From: a virus | Length of the DNA: 48,746 nt | Virus record (IMG/VR): IMGVR_UViG_3300048919_000539 | Location: 1 to 48,746 of that record | Reading direction: 5' to 3' (one strand) | Part shown: positions 40,838 to 48,746 of the stretch, one piece after another | Layout: the number at the start of each line of letters is the position of its first letter | Position numbering within the stretch: position 1 is the first letter of the stretch | Notes under the pieces: model-generated | Databases searched by the model: none | The model's input: only the letters and a program-made list of their open reading frames with translations | Told to the model about the DNA's origin: nothing | Program-made: the position numbers and the translations under genes

Positions 40838-40945
40838 ATGAGCGGAAAAACGGAGTTAGCCGCAGGATTGCCAGAAGACTGCGCACAGAAGTGTGTTGCC
40901 GCAATCGCTAAAGGCTCAGTAGCCGCCATCCGCATCACCTACTAA
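40838..40945 (+). CDS. 35-residue peptide
   Basis: MSGKTELAAGLPEDCAQKCV..., AGGATAGG before the ATG. Short and Ala-rich; may be real or chance. Confidence 0.35.
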   Translation: MSGKTELAAGLPEDCAQKCVAAIAKGSVAAIRITY

Positions 40946-40964
40946 TCAATTAAAGGAATCACCC

Positions 40965-41120
40965 ATGCAAGCTTTTGCTATCGCTGGGGCATCCCACATG
41001 GGTGCTTCAGGTTTTAACACGTCACAACTCGACAGAATCACTCGCCGCCTTCGCCGATCATTGCGTGCTGGATGGCGATCATTAATCGAAACGCTTAACC
41101 AGCCGGGGAATCCCCTATGA
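40965..41120 (+). CDS. 51-residue basic protein
   Basis: MQAFAIAGASHMGASGFNTS..., then LDRITRRLRRSLRAGW, an amphipathic Arg-rich helix. Similar short proteins occur in left operons of enterobacterial prophages near kil. ATGA overlap with the next gene. Function unknown. Confidence 0.6.
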   Translation: MQAFAIAGASHMGASGFNTSQLDRITRRLRRSLRAGWRSLIETLNQPGNPL

Positions 41121-41305
41121 CTATCGTACCGGTGAACGGAACAATCTACGTAACTCAGGGAAACCTGCAGTTCGGGAAGGTGTATGAATCATCATTCCCT
41201 GACACCAAAGAGGGCATGAAAGAAGCCTATGACTGGGCAGAGACAATAGCTCTCGGTTGGCAAAAGTGTCAGGACAAAGACTGGAGCAAGCATCATGCAG
41301 CATGA
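41117..41305 (+). CDS. 62-residue hypothetical protein
   Basis: MTIVPVNGTIYVTQGNLQFG..., beta then helix, no motif. Coupled to neighbours by overlaps. Confidence 0.6.
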   Translation: MTIVPVNGTIYVTQGNLQFGKVYESSFPDTKEGMKEAYDWAETIALGWQKCQDKDWSKHHAA

Positions 41306-41450
41306 CGCAGCAGACGAATTCTTTATCGCAATGATGGCTCCGATCTTCGAGCCAGTCATGACCGACCTACTGGCGCAGCAGGAAGCTATCGCCGACTACC
41401 GCACGGAGCAGCAGGAAATGATGATGGGAGGCTTCTATGAAGGTTTATGA
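41295..41450 (+). CDS. 51-residue acidic protein
   Basis: MQHDAADEFFIAMMAPIFEP..., Met/Gln/Glu-rich helix. Overlaps both the previous gene and the erf start. Unknown; placement just before erf recalls small recombination helper genes. Confidence 0.55.
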   Translation: MQHDAADEFFIAMMAPIFEPVMTDLLAQQEAIADYRTEQQEMMMGGFYEGL

Positions 41451-42051
41451 GGCAATCAGCAAGGTAGCCAAGGATATGGCCGAGAAAGGCATAAGCAAGG
41501 ATAGGAAGAACATGCAGCAAGGTTTCCAGTTCCGAGGAATAGACCAGGTCTACAACGCTCTTGCCCCCATGTTGGCAAAGCATGGGCTGGTCATCCTCCC
41601 TCGCATCACCGAGAGGACCGTAACCGAGCGCACAACTCAGAAAGGCGGCGTGCTGTTCTATGTTGTCGTTAAGGCTGAGTTTGATTTCGTGGCGACCGAG
41701 GACGGATCTAAACACACTGTTGTGACATACGGCGAAGCAATGGACAGCGGGGACAAAGCAACAAACAAAGCGATGTCGATCGCATACAAATACGCTGCGT
41801 TTCAGGCGTTCTGCATTCCAACCGAAGAAACCTCTGTTGATGCCGATTCTGAGGTCCATCATGTCGCACCGCAAACAGCCGACAGCATTCTGAAGCAATT
41901 CACTGATTACGCAGGCGGCGAGGTGAATGCAGCAAATCTACAGGCTGAGTATGGCAAGGCGTGGAAAGCCATGGCCGGGCACCCCGAGCATCAGCAGAAG
42001 TGCAAAGACATCACAGGCATTCGCCTGGCAGAACTGAAGCAAGCCGCCTAA
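41437..42051 (+). CDS. erf: Erf-family single-strand annealing protein
   Basis: 204 residues. ERF domain about 1-150: VYEAISKVAKDMAEKGISKD, FQFRGIDQVYNALAPMLAKHGL, TYGEAMDSGDKATNKAMSIAYKYA. Anneals complementary strands for phage recombination and circularisation; serves like lambda Bet and P22 Erf. ATG behind GGGAGG. Confidence 0.93.
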   Translation: MKVYEAISKVAKDMAEKGISKDRKNMQQGFQFRGIDQVYNALAPMLAKHGLVILPRITERTVTERTTQKGGVLFYVVVKAEFDFVATEDGSKHTVVTYGEAMDSGDKATNKAMSIAYKYAAFQAFCIPTEETSVDADSEVHHVAPQTADSILKQFTDYAGGEVNAANLQAEYGKAWKAMAGHPEHQQKCKDITGIRLAELKQAA

Positions 42052-42074
42052 CCCCTACCCCGGCAGGAATCCCA

Positions 42075-42425
42075 ATGAGAGAACTCACACCTGAACAACA
42101 TGAGCATTGCGCACGCCTGCCGGAATATCGGCGGGCATCGTACCGCTACAAAGCATCACGGATGACTGACATGGAACGCAAGATGGAGAGCATTGCATGG
42201 GACGCAGGGAGAGCGTGGCTGGCACTGAAGGCCGGAGAAGAGCATGCCCGCATCAATACCAAATCGGTCCCTGAGCGCATGTCTGAATTACGCACTCGCA
42301 GGTATGCAGAGGCGGCCTCATTCTACCCACAGCGACCGAAAATTATCGTCACTGAAATGGATGAGCTGTTCCTTGACTATCGAGCACCGAGGCTCGGCGC
42401 AGGTGGCGCAATCAGGCAGGAGTAA
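42075..42425 (+). CDS. left-operon hypothetical protein
   Basis: 116 residues from the ATG at 42075 (MRELTPEQHEHCARLPEYRR). Helical with a basic core and a Pro/Gly-rich end. Follows erf by 23 bp. Unknown role. Confidence 0.65.
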   Translation: MRELTPEQHEHCARLPEYRRASYRYKASRMTDMERKMESIAWDAGRAWLALKAGEEHARINTKSVPERMSELRTRRYAEAASFYPQRPKIIVTEMDELFLDYRAPRLGAGGAIRQE

Positions 42426-42427
42426 TC

Positions 42428-42847
42428 ATGAAGAAAGTCGCAATGTACCGCCGGGGTCGTGGCGGCCCCAATGATGGCCTGAAAGAGAAAATTGTGTGGC
42501 TGCTCAGCACCGGGCCGATGACCGGGCGCCAACTCCACGTAGCAACAAAACTCCCCCTCCGCAGCATCCATCGGCAGCTAAATGCTGAGCGCCATCTTGT
42601 AAGCGCCACCGCAGAGATATCAGCGGGCGAGTGGTATATCGACGAAGAAACCAGACAGCGTGACAGGCTGTACACGCTGGTCCGCACACCTCGCCGGGTA
42701 ATCACGAAAGCGAAGGCGAATAAGACCATCGTCGTGAGCGTGAAGTCGCTGGCTGAGCGTGGAGAGGATAAGCGCCAGCAGTGCATTGAGGCAGCTGCAC
42801 GCAGGGCCAGGCTGATAAAAGCGGGCTTGTATATCACAGATCTTTAA
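42428..42847 (+). CDS. winged-helix DNA-binding protein
   Basis: 139 residues. LKEKIVWLLSTGPMTGRQLHVATKLPLRSIHRQLNAE (about 18-54) is a winged-helix pattern; basic C-terminus (ARRARLIKAGLY). Likely a small regulator in the left operon. Confidence 0.65.
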   Translation: MKKVAMYRRGRGGPNDGLKEKIVWLLSTGPMTGRQLHVATKLPLRSIHRQLNAERHLVSATAEISAGEWYIDEETRQRDRLYTLVRTPRRVITKAKANKTIVVSVKSLAERGEDKRQQCIEAAARRARLIKAGLYITDL

Positions 42848-42859
42848 GTAGAGGTAGGC

Positions 42860-43717
42860 ATGGTCCATGTCGTTAGTTTTTCAGGCGGCAGGACTTCCGC
42901 CTATCTCGTTTATCTGATGGAGCAGCGCAGAAAGGCTGGGGAGGATGTGCGATACATCTTCATGGATACTGGTGCTGAGCATCCTATGACATATCGTTTC
43001 GTTCGCGAAGTGGTGAAGTTTTGGGGTATCCCGCTTGTTGTCCTGCAGGTCGATATTAACCCTGTTCTGGGGGAAGGAAACGGATATACCGTGTGGGAAC
43101 CGAAGGACATTCAAACGCGCATGCCAGCAATGAAGCCATTCATGGACATGGTGAAGAAGTACGGTACGCCATACATCGGGGGTGCGTTCTGCACCGATCG
43201 CATGAAGCTCCAGCCGTTCAGAAAATATTGTGATGACCATTTCGGCAAGGGAAATTACACCACATGGCTTGGTATTCGTGCCGACGAACCACGCCGACTG
43301 GCGAAGAAAGATGGCATCCGCTTCTTGGCTGAATTATCCGACTTTGAGAAACAGGATGTCCTCTATTGGTGGGAGAAGCAGCCTTTCAATCTGCAAATTC
43401 CTGAGCATCTCGGGAACTGCATTTTCTGCATCAAAAAATCAACTCACAAGCTCGGACTGGCAACAAAAGATGAGCCAGGAATTATGCGCCTGTTCGAAGA
43501 CTGCGTAACAGGTAGCCATGTTCGTGACGGTCACCGTTCCACGCCAAAAGAAGTTATGTACCGAGGTCATTTGTCTCTTGATGGGATAGCGAAGCTATAC
43601 GCCGACAAAGATTACAACGAACTTCTCGAGCACATGGTAAGAGCAAAAAGACTGGACACAGGAAGTTGCTCTGAATCATGCGAGGTGTTTTCCGGGCAGA
43701 TAGAGCTCGAATTTTAA
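42860..43717 (+). CDS. PAPS reductase-family ATP pyrophosphatase
   Basis: 285 residues. PP-loop FSGGRTSA at about 6-13, second motif FMDTGAEHP, and Cys residues in GAFCTDRMK and NCIFCIKKS that could hold a metal or cluster. Family members activate substrates with ATP, as in PAPS reductase or the DndC sulphur step of DNA phosphorothioation. No other DNA-sulphur genes are here, so the substrate is unknown; such genes are common in phage left operons. Confidence 0.82.
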   Translation: MVHVVSFSGGRTSAYLVYLMEQRRKAGEDVRYIFMDTGAEHPMTYRFVREVVKFWGIPLVVLQVDINPVLGEGNGYTVWEPKDIQTRMPAMKPFMDMVKKYGTPYIGGAFCTDRMKLQPFRKYCDDHFGKGNYTTWLGIRADEPRRLAKKDGIRFLAELSDFEKQDVLYWWEKQPFNLQIPEHLGNCIFCIKKSTHKLGLATKDEPGIMRLFEDCVTGSHVRDGHRSTPKEVMYRGHLSLDGIAKLYADKDYNELLEHMVRAKRLDTGSCSESCEVFSGQIELEF

Positions 43718-43747
43718 CTGGCTGACTGCGGTCGGCGGGAGATAGAT

Positions 43748-44332
43748 ATGACAGAGATTAAGCGTTATGACGTAAACAAAGCCAACATGATTGGCCTGGT
43801 TCGATTTGATGAAAAAGAATCTGGCCGATGGGTTAAGTACGAAGACCTTGCAGCGATTCAGGAGCAGCTATCCCAATTCTCAATGAGCGCAGGACACGCT
43901 GACCAACGTAAGGCTGAGTCGGTTGCTGTGCGAGTGGCGCTGGGTTTCTCTGCCGATGCGGATGATGTCGCGCCGTGTGATTTAGTCGATGCGATTGCCT
44001 CGCTTCAGGAGCAGGTGCGGGCGCTGGCTGCTGAGAGTGTATTGATTAAATCATCTGTTCCGAATTTGAAAGATATTGAATTCGATAATGAAAATATGGA
44101 TGACGTCTCCATCGGAGAGGATATTGGGTTTAATGAGACCGTTGAGTTGATGAAAAAGTGCCTTGGTCAAACCCCGGCCACCGATGCCATTATCCGCGAG
44201 ATTCGGGCGCAGGCTATTGAGGCGCTAAGAGATTCGATTTCTGATATTGATAATGGCATTGAAAACACTATCGACTTGCATCACTACTGCACAGATTTCG
44301 CCGCCCGCATCCGCGCAGGAGAGCAGCCATGA
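43748..44332 (+). CDS. Ea22/Ead-like protein
   Basis: 194 residues, MTEIKRYDVNKANMIGLVRF... with a coiled coil (about 85-105) and a C-terminal acidic helical region. N-terminal KRYD-type start is typical of Ead-like proteins in P22-group prophages. Mosaic and poorly conserved. Overlaps the next gene (ATGA). Confidence 0.65.
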   Translation: MTEIKRYDVNKANMIGLVRFDEKESGRWVKYEDLAAIQEQLSQFSMSAGHADQRKAESVAVRVALGFSADADDVAPCDLVDAIASLQEQVRALAAESVLIKSSVPNLKDIEFDNENMDDVSIGEDIGFNETVELMKKCLGQTPATDAIIREIRAQAIEALRDSISDIDNGIENTIDLHHYCTDFAARIRAGEQP

Positions 44333-44673
44333 AAGCATCAATCGTCGAGATGGAAGGACTACTGCGCGGGAAATGTGTCCCGGCAAAAATGCTGGTAAAC
44401 GAGTCTCTGGCCGAATACCTGGTGCGGCAGTTTGATGCCCTTCATGAGCGGGCTGATAAGGCAGAGCGTGAGCGCGACGAGCTGCGTGCAGAACAGGCTG
44501 AGCATGATGAGCAGATAGCGAGAATGGAAAGTAAGTTCAGTCTGGCAAAGCGTGCTCTTGATTCTAAAACTGCGCGCTGCGAAAAGGCAGAGGCTGAGCT
44601 AAGGCGGCGCGATTCCGCAGCGGGTGAGCCTGTTCACTTTTTTACCGTGAGCATAACCCCTCTAACGGCATGA
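44329..44673 (+). CDS. Ea22-like coiled-coil protein
   Basis: 114 residues, long coiled coil (about 40-95, AERERDELRAEQAEHDEQ). Mosaic Ea22 type; ends in HFFTVSITPLTA, which may mark a truncated family C-terminus. Confidence 0.6.
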   Translation: MKASIVEMEGLLRGKCVPAKMLVNESLAEYLVRQFDALHERADKAERERDELRAEQAEHDEQIARMESKFSLAKRALDSKTARCEKAEAELRRRDSAAGEPVHFFTVSITPLTA

Positions 44674-44945
44674 AAACCGACTGGATAGAAGTTGATTCCG
44701 AGCAACTTGCCATGCTGAGAGAAAGCACGGACCCGAATACAGCTGAGTTTCGTTCGCTCTACACCGCCGCACCGGCTGCCGTGTTGCCAGGTGAGGTGGA
44801 AGAATTATCCATGCTGATTCGGCGATTAGTCCACTCGCTTAAAAATTCTAACCCTAACAGTGGATTGCTGTGGTCAGTGCCAGACTATATGCATAGAAAA
44901 GGGTACTGGAAGGAAAATGGCTGCCTGAGAGGTGATGATGATTAA
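44670..44945 (+). CDS. Ea22-like/hypothetical protein
   Basis: 91 residues, contains RSLYTAAPAAVLPGEVEEL. The phrase LYTAAPAA is a hallmark of Ea22-like mosaic proteins. Probably a rearranged fragment of the same family. Confidence 0.6.
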   Translation: MKTDWIEVDSEQLAMLRESTDPNTAEFRSLYTAAPAAVLPGEVEELSMLIRRLVHSLKNSNPNSGLLWSVPDYMHRKGYWKENGCLRGDDD

Positions 44946-45465
44946 CGAACTTATCGAACAAATAAGCGGGCGGGAGCGGCTGCAGGAAATCTATGCTGAC
45001 GGCTTCCTCAAACGCGGTGAAAGCAAGCTGATGGCCCACGCACTGCTGGCGGTGCTGGATGCTAAGCCATTTGCTTACATGCATCAAAGCGGACAAGTAG
45101 TTACTAGAGAGGAGTGCTGTGACGACAAGGTTTTTTCCATATGCTGCAAGGTTGAAACTCCACCTTACACCACCCCGCCAGCGGCCAGCGTGCATAACAC
45201 AATGCAGCCACTTTATATCGCTGGTGATGGTCGCATCAGATTCAAAGCAAACGCAATCGTCAGGCATTTATTGACATCAGCAGGAAAAGTTGGCGTCGAC
45301 CTGAACAGTATCGCAATGGATGATTTCAGCGATGATGACAGGATGCAGCTTGCTCAACTAATAGGTTACAGCTTGGGTGGATATGGTGAGCTTTCATACG
45401 TGTCTGATGAGTCATATAACGCAGCGGTTGCAGCAGCGCCAGCGCCGGGAGGTGATGGTGGGTGA
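44938..45465 (+). CDS. Ea22-like mosaic protein
   Basis: 175 residues from the ATG at 44938 (GAGAGGTG upstream). N-terminal MINELIEQISGRERLQEIYA, central Pro-rich hinge (YTTPPAAS), C-terminal acidic helices ending AAPAPGGDGG. Third in a row with Ea22-like features. Confidence 0.6.
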   Translation: MINELIEQISGRERLQEIYADGFLKRGESKLMAHALLAVLDAKPFAYMHQSGQVVTREECCDDKVFSICCKVETPPYTTPPAASVHNTMQPLYIAGDGRIRFKANAIVRHLLTSAGKVGVDLNSIAMDDFSDDDRMQLAQLIGYSLGGYGELSYVSDESYNAAVAAAPAPGGDGG

Positions 45466-45532
45466 CATCCCCGCAATAATCCTCGCCCTCGGAATGCTGA
45501 TAGGCATTGCCCTTTGCCTGAGAGAAATGTGA
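45455..45532 (+). CDS. 25-residue membrane peptide
   Basis: MVGDIPAIILALGMLIGIAL... A single hydrophobic helix, GGAGGTG just before the ATG, terminator right after the stop. Very small but well signalled. Confidence 0.5.
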   Translation: MVGDIPAIILALGMLIGIALCLREM

Positions 45533-45533
45533 G

Positions 45534-45555
45534 CCACCCAAGCGGTGGTTTTTTT
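45534..45555 (+). terminator. left-operon terminator
   Basis: CCACC/GGTGG with 5-nt loop and seven T, directly after the 25-residue gene. Confidence 0.8.
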
Positions 45556-45580
45556 ACGCCCAAATTACGGAGAAATCCCC

Positions 45581-45796
45581 ATGTATGCGGATATTTTAGA
45601 CGAAGCAGCAGCGCGCGAGCAGCAGCTGATTGAAGTGGCACTAGCTAATCGCAAAGCACCTGAGCCACCATCGCCAGTGTGCAAAAATGCAGACTGCGGC
45701 GAGCCATCACAGCCGGGTACAAGTTACTGCTGTGCTGAGTGTCGAGAAGACCATGAGCGTGAGTTGTGGGCGATTAGTCAGAGGAGGGTCGCGTAA
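45581..45796 (+). CDS. DksA/TraR-type zinc-finger protein
   Basis: 71 residues from the ATG at 45581 with GGAG. Helical start (MYADILDEAAAREQQLIEVA) and C-terminal four-cysteine finger: CKNADCGEP...CCAECREDHE. Similar to small TraR/DksA-like phage proteins that may act on RNA polymerase. TAATG with the next gene. Confidence 0.72.
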   Translation: MYADILDEAAAREQQLIEVALANRKAPEPPSPVCKNADCGEPSQPGTSYCCAECREDHERELWAISQRRVA

Positions 45797-46335
45797 TGAA
45801 GGTAAAGCAAACGGAAGTGCTTCAGCTAGTCATAACTGAACTGAAGGCGCTAGACCCAGTTAAAGTCATGATAGAGAACATAGAGCCGGGGGTGGGCAAT
45901 ATCACCATAACCTGCTTCGGGAAATCGTGGACCTCATACTGGGGGTCAATGTCTGGGAAGACTATTCAGGATTTCTTCCTCTCATGTAACAACTCATACC
46001 TTATCAACTGCCTTTCGCGCGGCATTAGCAGCACGATTGATGGTGAAGACAACGATGCAAATATCGATTTTGTAAAAAGCCAAATTTGCTTACTCCGTAG
46101 GAGCAATGAAATCACTCATGAAGAGGCTCGCGAGTACTGGGATGAGGCTGAAGGATGCGAGAACGTTAAGATGAAGTGTTGCGATTACAGTTATCGATCA
46201 CCTCTTTTATCCCTTCTCGGCGATGAACCTTGGTACCGCGATTGGCCTTCAATACCTAACCCTGATTACGTCTATCTTGAGCGAATAGTCCAAGCAGTAA
46301 GAGAGGCGTTGGAAGCAATTAGGGGGCCAGCATGA
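45796..46335 (+). CDS. left-operon hypothetical protein
   Basis: 179 residues, MKVKQTEVLQLVITELKALD..., central GKSWTSYWGSMSGKTIQDFFLSC, and ERIVQAVREALEAIRG at the end. Resembles a protein common in enterobacterial phage early regions; function unknown. Confidence 0.7.
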   Translation: MKVKQTEVLQLVITELKALDPVKVMIENIEPGVGNITITCFGKSWTSYWGSMSGKTIQDFFLSCNNSYLINCLSRGISSTIDGEDNDANIDFVKSQICLLRRSNEITHEEAREYWDEAEGCENVKMKCCDYSYRSPLLSLLGDEPWYRDWPSIPNPDYVYLERIVQAVREALEAIRGPA

Positions 46336-46538
46336 CTGATTCAGAGAAATCATTCGCCGACTACCTCGACGAGGTTATCGAGCACGCCGGGCAGACTGGC
46401 AAGCGGCGGACGCTGTGGAGCATACCGCGCTGCGTTCTGGCCCGGGAGGTGTGGATAGATTGCATGGAGAGACAAAATGTCGCCAGCACAGGAAAATGCG
46501 CTGAGGTCTGTAGCGCGACGGTGCCGGGCAGCGATTAA
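46332..46538 (+). CDS. hypothetical protein with possibly altered end
   Basis: 68 residues, MTDSEKSFADYLDEVIEHAG... The last about 20 residues lie over the start of the next gene in another frame and look unlike a folded end, so a recombination junction may have replaced the original C-terminus. Confidence 0.5.
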   Translation: MTDSEKSFADYLDEVIEHAGQTGKRRTLWSIPRCVLAREVWIDCMERQNVASTGKCAEVCSATVPGSD

Positions 46539-46701
46539 ATCCGACACCAAAGGCAAAACATCAGCCGAGAAAGACCGCATCACAACCCTTCTGTTGGACC
46601 AATTCACTAAACAAATAACCGCCCTGCCGCCTGGTAAGTTCCGGCCAAGAGACTGGCTGGCTTACTACGTGCGCGTGGTGGATAAGGAGCTTTTAAAATG
46701 A
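46477..46701 (+). CDS. small conserved left-operon protein
   Basis: 74 residues, MSPAQENALRSVARRCRAAI..., with GGAGAG before the ATG. Basic helical protein; next gene overlaps by 4 bp. Unknown. Confidence 0.65.
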   Translation: MSPAQENALRSVARRCRAAIKSDTKGKTSAEKDRITTLLLDQFTKQITALPPGKFRPRDWLAYYVRVVDKELLK

Positions 46702-46973
46702 CCATTGCATACATAACTAAGTACGCCTTGAGCTACGGAATTTATAAAACAGAAGTAGAAATTAACGGAGAGATGGCAACCCAGCCAGGTGACAAAAGAG
46801 ATGGCCGCTCCTATTTCCCTCAGTACTTCCATGGGAAAGATTGGCATCTTTCTGAAGGTGGCGCTCTTGCGAGGGCTGAAGAGATGCGTATCGCGAAACT
46901 GAAATCACTTGATAAGCAGATGAAGAAAATCAGCGCGTTGAAATTTGATATCAAGGAGCGGACGGACTTATGA
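46698..46973 (+). CDS. hypothetical protein
   Basis: 91 residues. Aromatic N-terminus (YITKYALSYGIYKTEVEING), GRSYFPQYFHGKDWHLSEGGAL, then a Lys-rich helix. This pattern is widespread in phage left operons without known role. Confidence 0.65.
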   Translation: MTIAYITKYALSYGIYKTEVEINGEMATQPGDKRDGRSYFPQYFHGKDWHLSEGGALARAEEMRIAKLKSLDKQMKKISALKFDIKERTDL

Positions 46974-47299
46974 CTCAAGACGAAGTATCGCTCCTGAGCG
47001 ATCAGGAGTTGCGATCAATGTCGCACCGGGTCGCTGAGTTCTGGTCTTTCCGGCCAGATGACAAGGCAAGGCTCCGGCATGCAACAGGGCTATGTTGGAA
47101 TCCGCTAATCGACATTAGTCAGGCAATGTTGCTCGCCGCTCTGATGGATATGAATATCTGCTTTGGCGACAAGGTGGTGCTAGTGAGCGAGCCTAACAGC
47201 GCACAATCCAGGTCAATCGATTACACCAATGCTGGGCGCATATCTGCCATGCAGCGCGCTATCACACTTCTCGCTGCGGATTCCGCAGATTACATCTGA
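46970..47299 (+). CDS. hypothetical protein near xis
   Basis: 109 residues, MTQDEVSLLSDQELRSMSHR..., with WNPLIDISQAMLL. Reminiscent of small DUF2591-type phage proteins but not certain. Overlaps upstream gene (ATGA). Confidence 0.6.
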   Translation: MTQDEVSLLSDQELRSMSHRVAEFWSFRPDDKARLRHATGLCWNPLIDISQAMLLAALMDMNICFGDKVVLVSEPNSAQSRSIDYTNAGRISAMQRAITLLAADSADYI

Positions 47300-47325
47300 T
47301 GCCCCATCTATCTACTGAGGTAACC

Positions 47326-47568
47326 ATGAATATTGCAGAAGTGAAAGTGTCACCGGTACTGGTAAACCGGGAAGCAGTGCAGGAGATGCTTGGTGGCATC
47401 TCACGCTCAACCTTTTACAACAAGCGGAAGGAGTGGAAGCAGAAAAACACGCCTTTCCCCGAAGAGGTTCCCGGTATGCCGCCAGTTAAAGGCGGCTCTA
47501 TCTATCGTTACGATGAGGTTATAAAATTCTGCCGTCAGATGGGCTTTATCGCCTCGGAACAGCATTGA
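47326..47568 (+). CDS. excisionase / AlpA-like protein
   Basis: 80 residues from the ATG at 47326. LVNREAVQEMLGGISRSTFYNKRKEW (about 12-37) is a winged-helix typical of AlpA/Xis proteins. Last gene of the left operon; its end overlaps the convergent integrase gene by 34 bp, so expression of the two interferes. Probably directs excision. Confidence 0.72.
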   Translation: MNIAEVKVSPVLVNREAVQEMLGGISRSTFYNKRKEWKQKNTPFPEEVPGMPPVKGGSIYRYDEVIKFCRQMGFIASEQH

Positions 47569-48746
47569 ATTTTGCTGGCCCACATCTCGGCCGCTTCAAT
47601 CTGCTCTTTAATGTAATCGTGTTGATCGTACACCGCCAGCATCCCGCTTAGCTTATGACCGAGTATCTTTTCGGACACATGAGGCATCACCCCCATCTCT
47701 GCCATTTTCGTTTTGCATGTTCTCCTGTGGTCATGCGTTGACCAATCACTGATTCCCATCACCTCGCCTATCTGAGCAGTCATCGATACGAGACTGCTGG
47801 TAGCCATAGGCCGATCCTCTCTTATCGCCGCTGGCGGAAACACGATTTTAAAATCCGGGTACATATCGAATGCTTCCCGCAGCAGCGTTATGGACAACGC
47901 CGACAGTCCTCGCTTGAACGCGACCCGTGTTTTTGAGCTCTCCTCTCTGACCGACCATACCCTCCTCTCGAAATCGAAGTCACTCTTCAGGGACAGGCGC
48001 AGTTCTACGCCACGGCACCCTGTTAACATGACCAGTTTCATGAAGATTTTATTCTGTCGCGCCATGTTGGTGTTGTCGACTGATTGCCAGTACAGACCTA
48101 TCTCGTGATCGTCGAAATTTCTCTTGCGGGCTTTCGGCGCCTTTCCGACATCTGGAACCGAGAGCGTCATGAGTACATTCTTGGATATGCGATTTCTACG
48201 GAGCGCATAATTGAGAATCTGCTTCATCTTCACCAGTATTCCTCCCGCCATCACGGGAGCGTCATTATCACTGACTCGCTTAAAGACAGGGTCCCAGTGG
48301 GAGATTTTCATCTCATCAGCAATCATCTTCCCGACATATGTTGTTACATGTCTGCTCAGCGCTCGGGCCCAATAATCATGATGGACCAGTTTTATTGCTG
48401 CCGGACTATCCAGCCACTCCTGTATCAGGTCTGACACAGATGGTGATGAGCTGGCATGTTCGAGCTGCATTTTTTTATGTACAGCAGGGTCTTTCCCGTC
48501 TGCGATCAGCTTCCGATATTTCTCTGCCGCGTCTCTTGCATCCCTCAGTGTAATGGCACCGTAGCGCCCTATTTTCATCCGCTTCAGTTTCCCGGCTATA
48601 CGGTAGCGAAGCTGGAAGGTAATCATCCCTTTGGGGCTTATGCGGGCGGAAAGGCCTTCACCGTCCGGCAGCTCAACAGGGCCGTCATATGGCTTGCCGT
48701 CTATCTTCCTGAGTTTAGTGTCGTTGAGTGGCATGATTTTCTGCAT
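47535..48746 (-). CDS. int: P4-type tyrosine integrase
   Basis: 403 residues within the window; the ATG at 48746 is the last base, and a second ATG at 48734 (MPLNDTKLRKIDGKPYDG) fits family starts. N-terminal DUF4102 domain (about 1-90), core-binding domain, catalytic domain with Arg in GCRGVEL (about 243), HDHRRT (about 345, usual HxxR), His in LGHKLSG and Tyr in AVYDQHDY. Integrates the phage by site-specific recombination. P4-type integrases normally lie next to the attachment site, here just past the window edge. Confidence 0.93.
   Translation of the reverse strand: MQKIMPLNDTKLRKIDGKPYDGPVELPDGEGLSARISPKGMITFQLRYRIAGKLKRMKIGRYGAITLRDARDAAEKYRKLIADGKDPAVHKKMQLEHASSSPSVSDLIQEWLDSPAAIKLVHHDYWARALSRHVTTYVGKMIADEMKISHWDPVFKRVSDNDAPVMAGGILVKMKQILNYALRRNRISKNVLMTLSVPDVGKAPKARKRNFDDHEIGLYWQSVDNTNMARQNKIFMKLVMLTGCRGVELRLSLKSDFDFERRVWSVREESSKTRVAFKRGLSALSITLLREAFDMYPDFKIVFPPAAIREDRPMATSSLVSMTAQIGEVMGISDWSTHDHRRTCKTKMAEMGVMPHVSEKILGHKLSGMLAVYDQHDYIKEQIEAAEMWASKIQCCSEAIKPI

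Larger units (their letters stand above)
2040..48746. mobile_element. temperate lambdoid siphovirus prophage (right end outside window)
   Basis: A continuous set of phage modules: integrase, excisionase, left operon with N and Erf, repressor/operators/cro, replication, nin-like genes, Q, lysis, terminase, head, tail and tailspike. Head genes follow the ES18/P22 style (Phage_portal_3-type portal, SPP1 gp7-like protein, DUF2213-like protease) and tail genes the lambda style. No inactivating lesion was seen in a core gene, so the element may be functional. The left boundary is estimated from the end of the thrS leader; no attachment-site duplication can be shown because the right end is not in the window. 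Confidence 0.93.

Noticed and set aside
42860-43717. Evidence for a DNA phosphorothioation (Dnd) system
   Set aside because: Only a PP-loop protein is present; no DndA, DndB, DndD or DndE-like genes in the window.

Overview
This window is the edge of an enterobacterial chromosome followed by an almost complete temperate siphophage genome. The host side is thrS (threonyl-tRNA synthetase, minus strand, 1-1929) with its tRNA-mimicking leader. The ThrS sequence is very close to, but not identical with, the E. coli enzyme as I remember it, so the host is some member of the Enterobacterales; I cannot name the genus. From about 2.04 kb to the right edge (48,746) everything is phage. The integrase begins at the last base, so the far attachment site and flanking host gene lie outside the window.

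Layout from left to right. (1) 2.1-3.75 kb: accessory genes. A LexA-controlled pair includes a HumD-like protein (UmuD' homologue that starts exactly at the UmuD cleavage point), and an AT-rich SGNH hydrolase lies on the opposite strand. (2) 3.8-25.3 kb: late genes, all leftward, in P22/ES18-like head order and lambda-like tail order: small and large terminase, portal, minor head protein, protease/scaffold, decoration protein, major capsid, connectors, tail tube, chaperone, tape measure, tail-tip genes and a beta-helical tailspike. Two cargo genes sit in this block (13.1-13.4 and 20.1-20.8 kb), as do two tRNA-like elements, each followed by an intrinsic terminator. (3) 25.4-28.8 kb: a three-gene cassette with two small membrane proteins and a 298-residue protein of unknown function, then a phage-21-type lysis set (dual-start holin, signal-anchor endolysin, Rz with nested Rz1). 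(4) 29-36.4 kb: HNH endonuclease, Q-like late antiterminator, a nin-like string of tiny overlapping genes, DnaC-like loader, O-like initiator with internal iterons, a GIY-YIG-type protein and a CII-like regulator. (5) 36.5-39.4 kb: the immunity region. It has cro, three operators at exact 23-bp spacing, a CI/C2 repressor with autocleavage residues, a rex-positioned two-gene cassette closed by a terminator, a second operator pair at 23-bp spacing, nutL, and a P22-type N gene. nutL and nutR carry the same CGCUU boxB pentaloop. (6) 39.4-48.7 kb: the left operon on the plus strand, with many tiny genes, an Erf-type annealing protein, a PAPS-reductase-like protein, Ea22-like proteins, an excisionase-like gene, and a convergent P4-type tyrosine integrase.

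The genes form a standard lambdoid circuit. CI represses both early operons. N acting at nutL and nutR opens them through the terminators visible in the sequence. O and the DnaC-like loader start replication at iterons in the O gene. Q would then switch on lysis and morphogenesis. The repressor and the humD operon both respond to the SOS system. The most likely places for undescribed biology are the membrane cassette at 26.0-27.5 kb, the rex-position pair at 37.6-38.3 kb, the tRNA-like elements at 20.0 and 25.7 kb, the head-operon cargo gene at 20.1 kb, and the repeat-rich segment in front of the small terminase.
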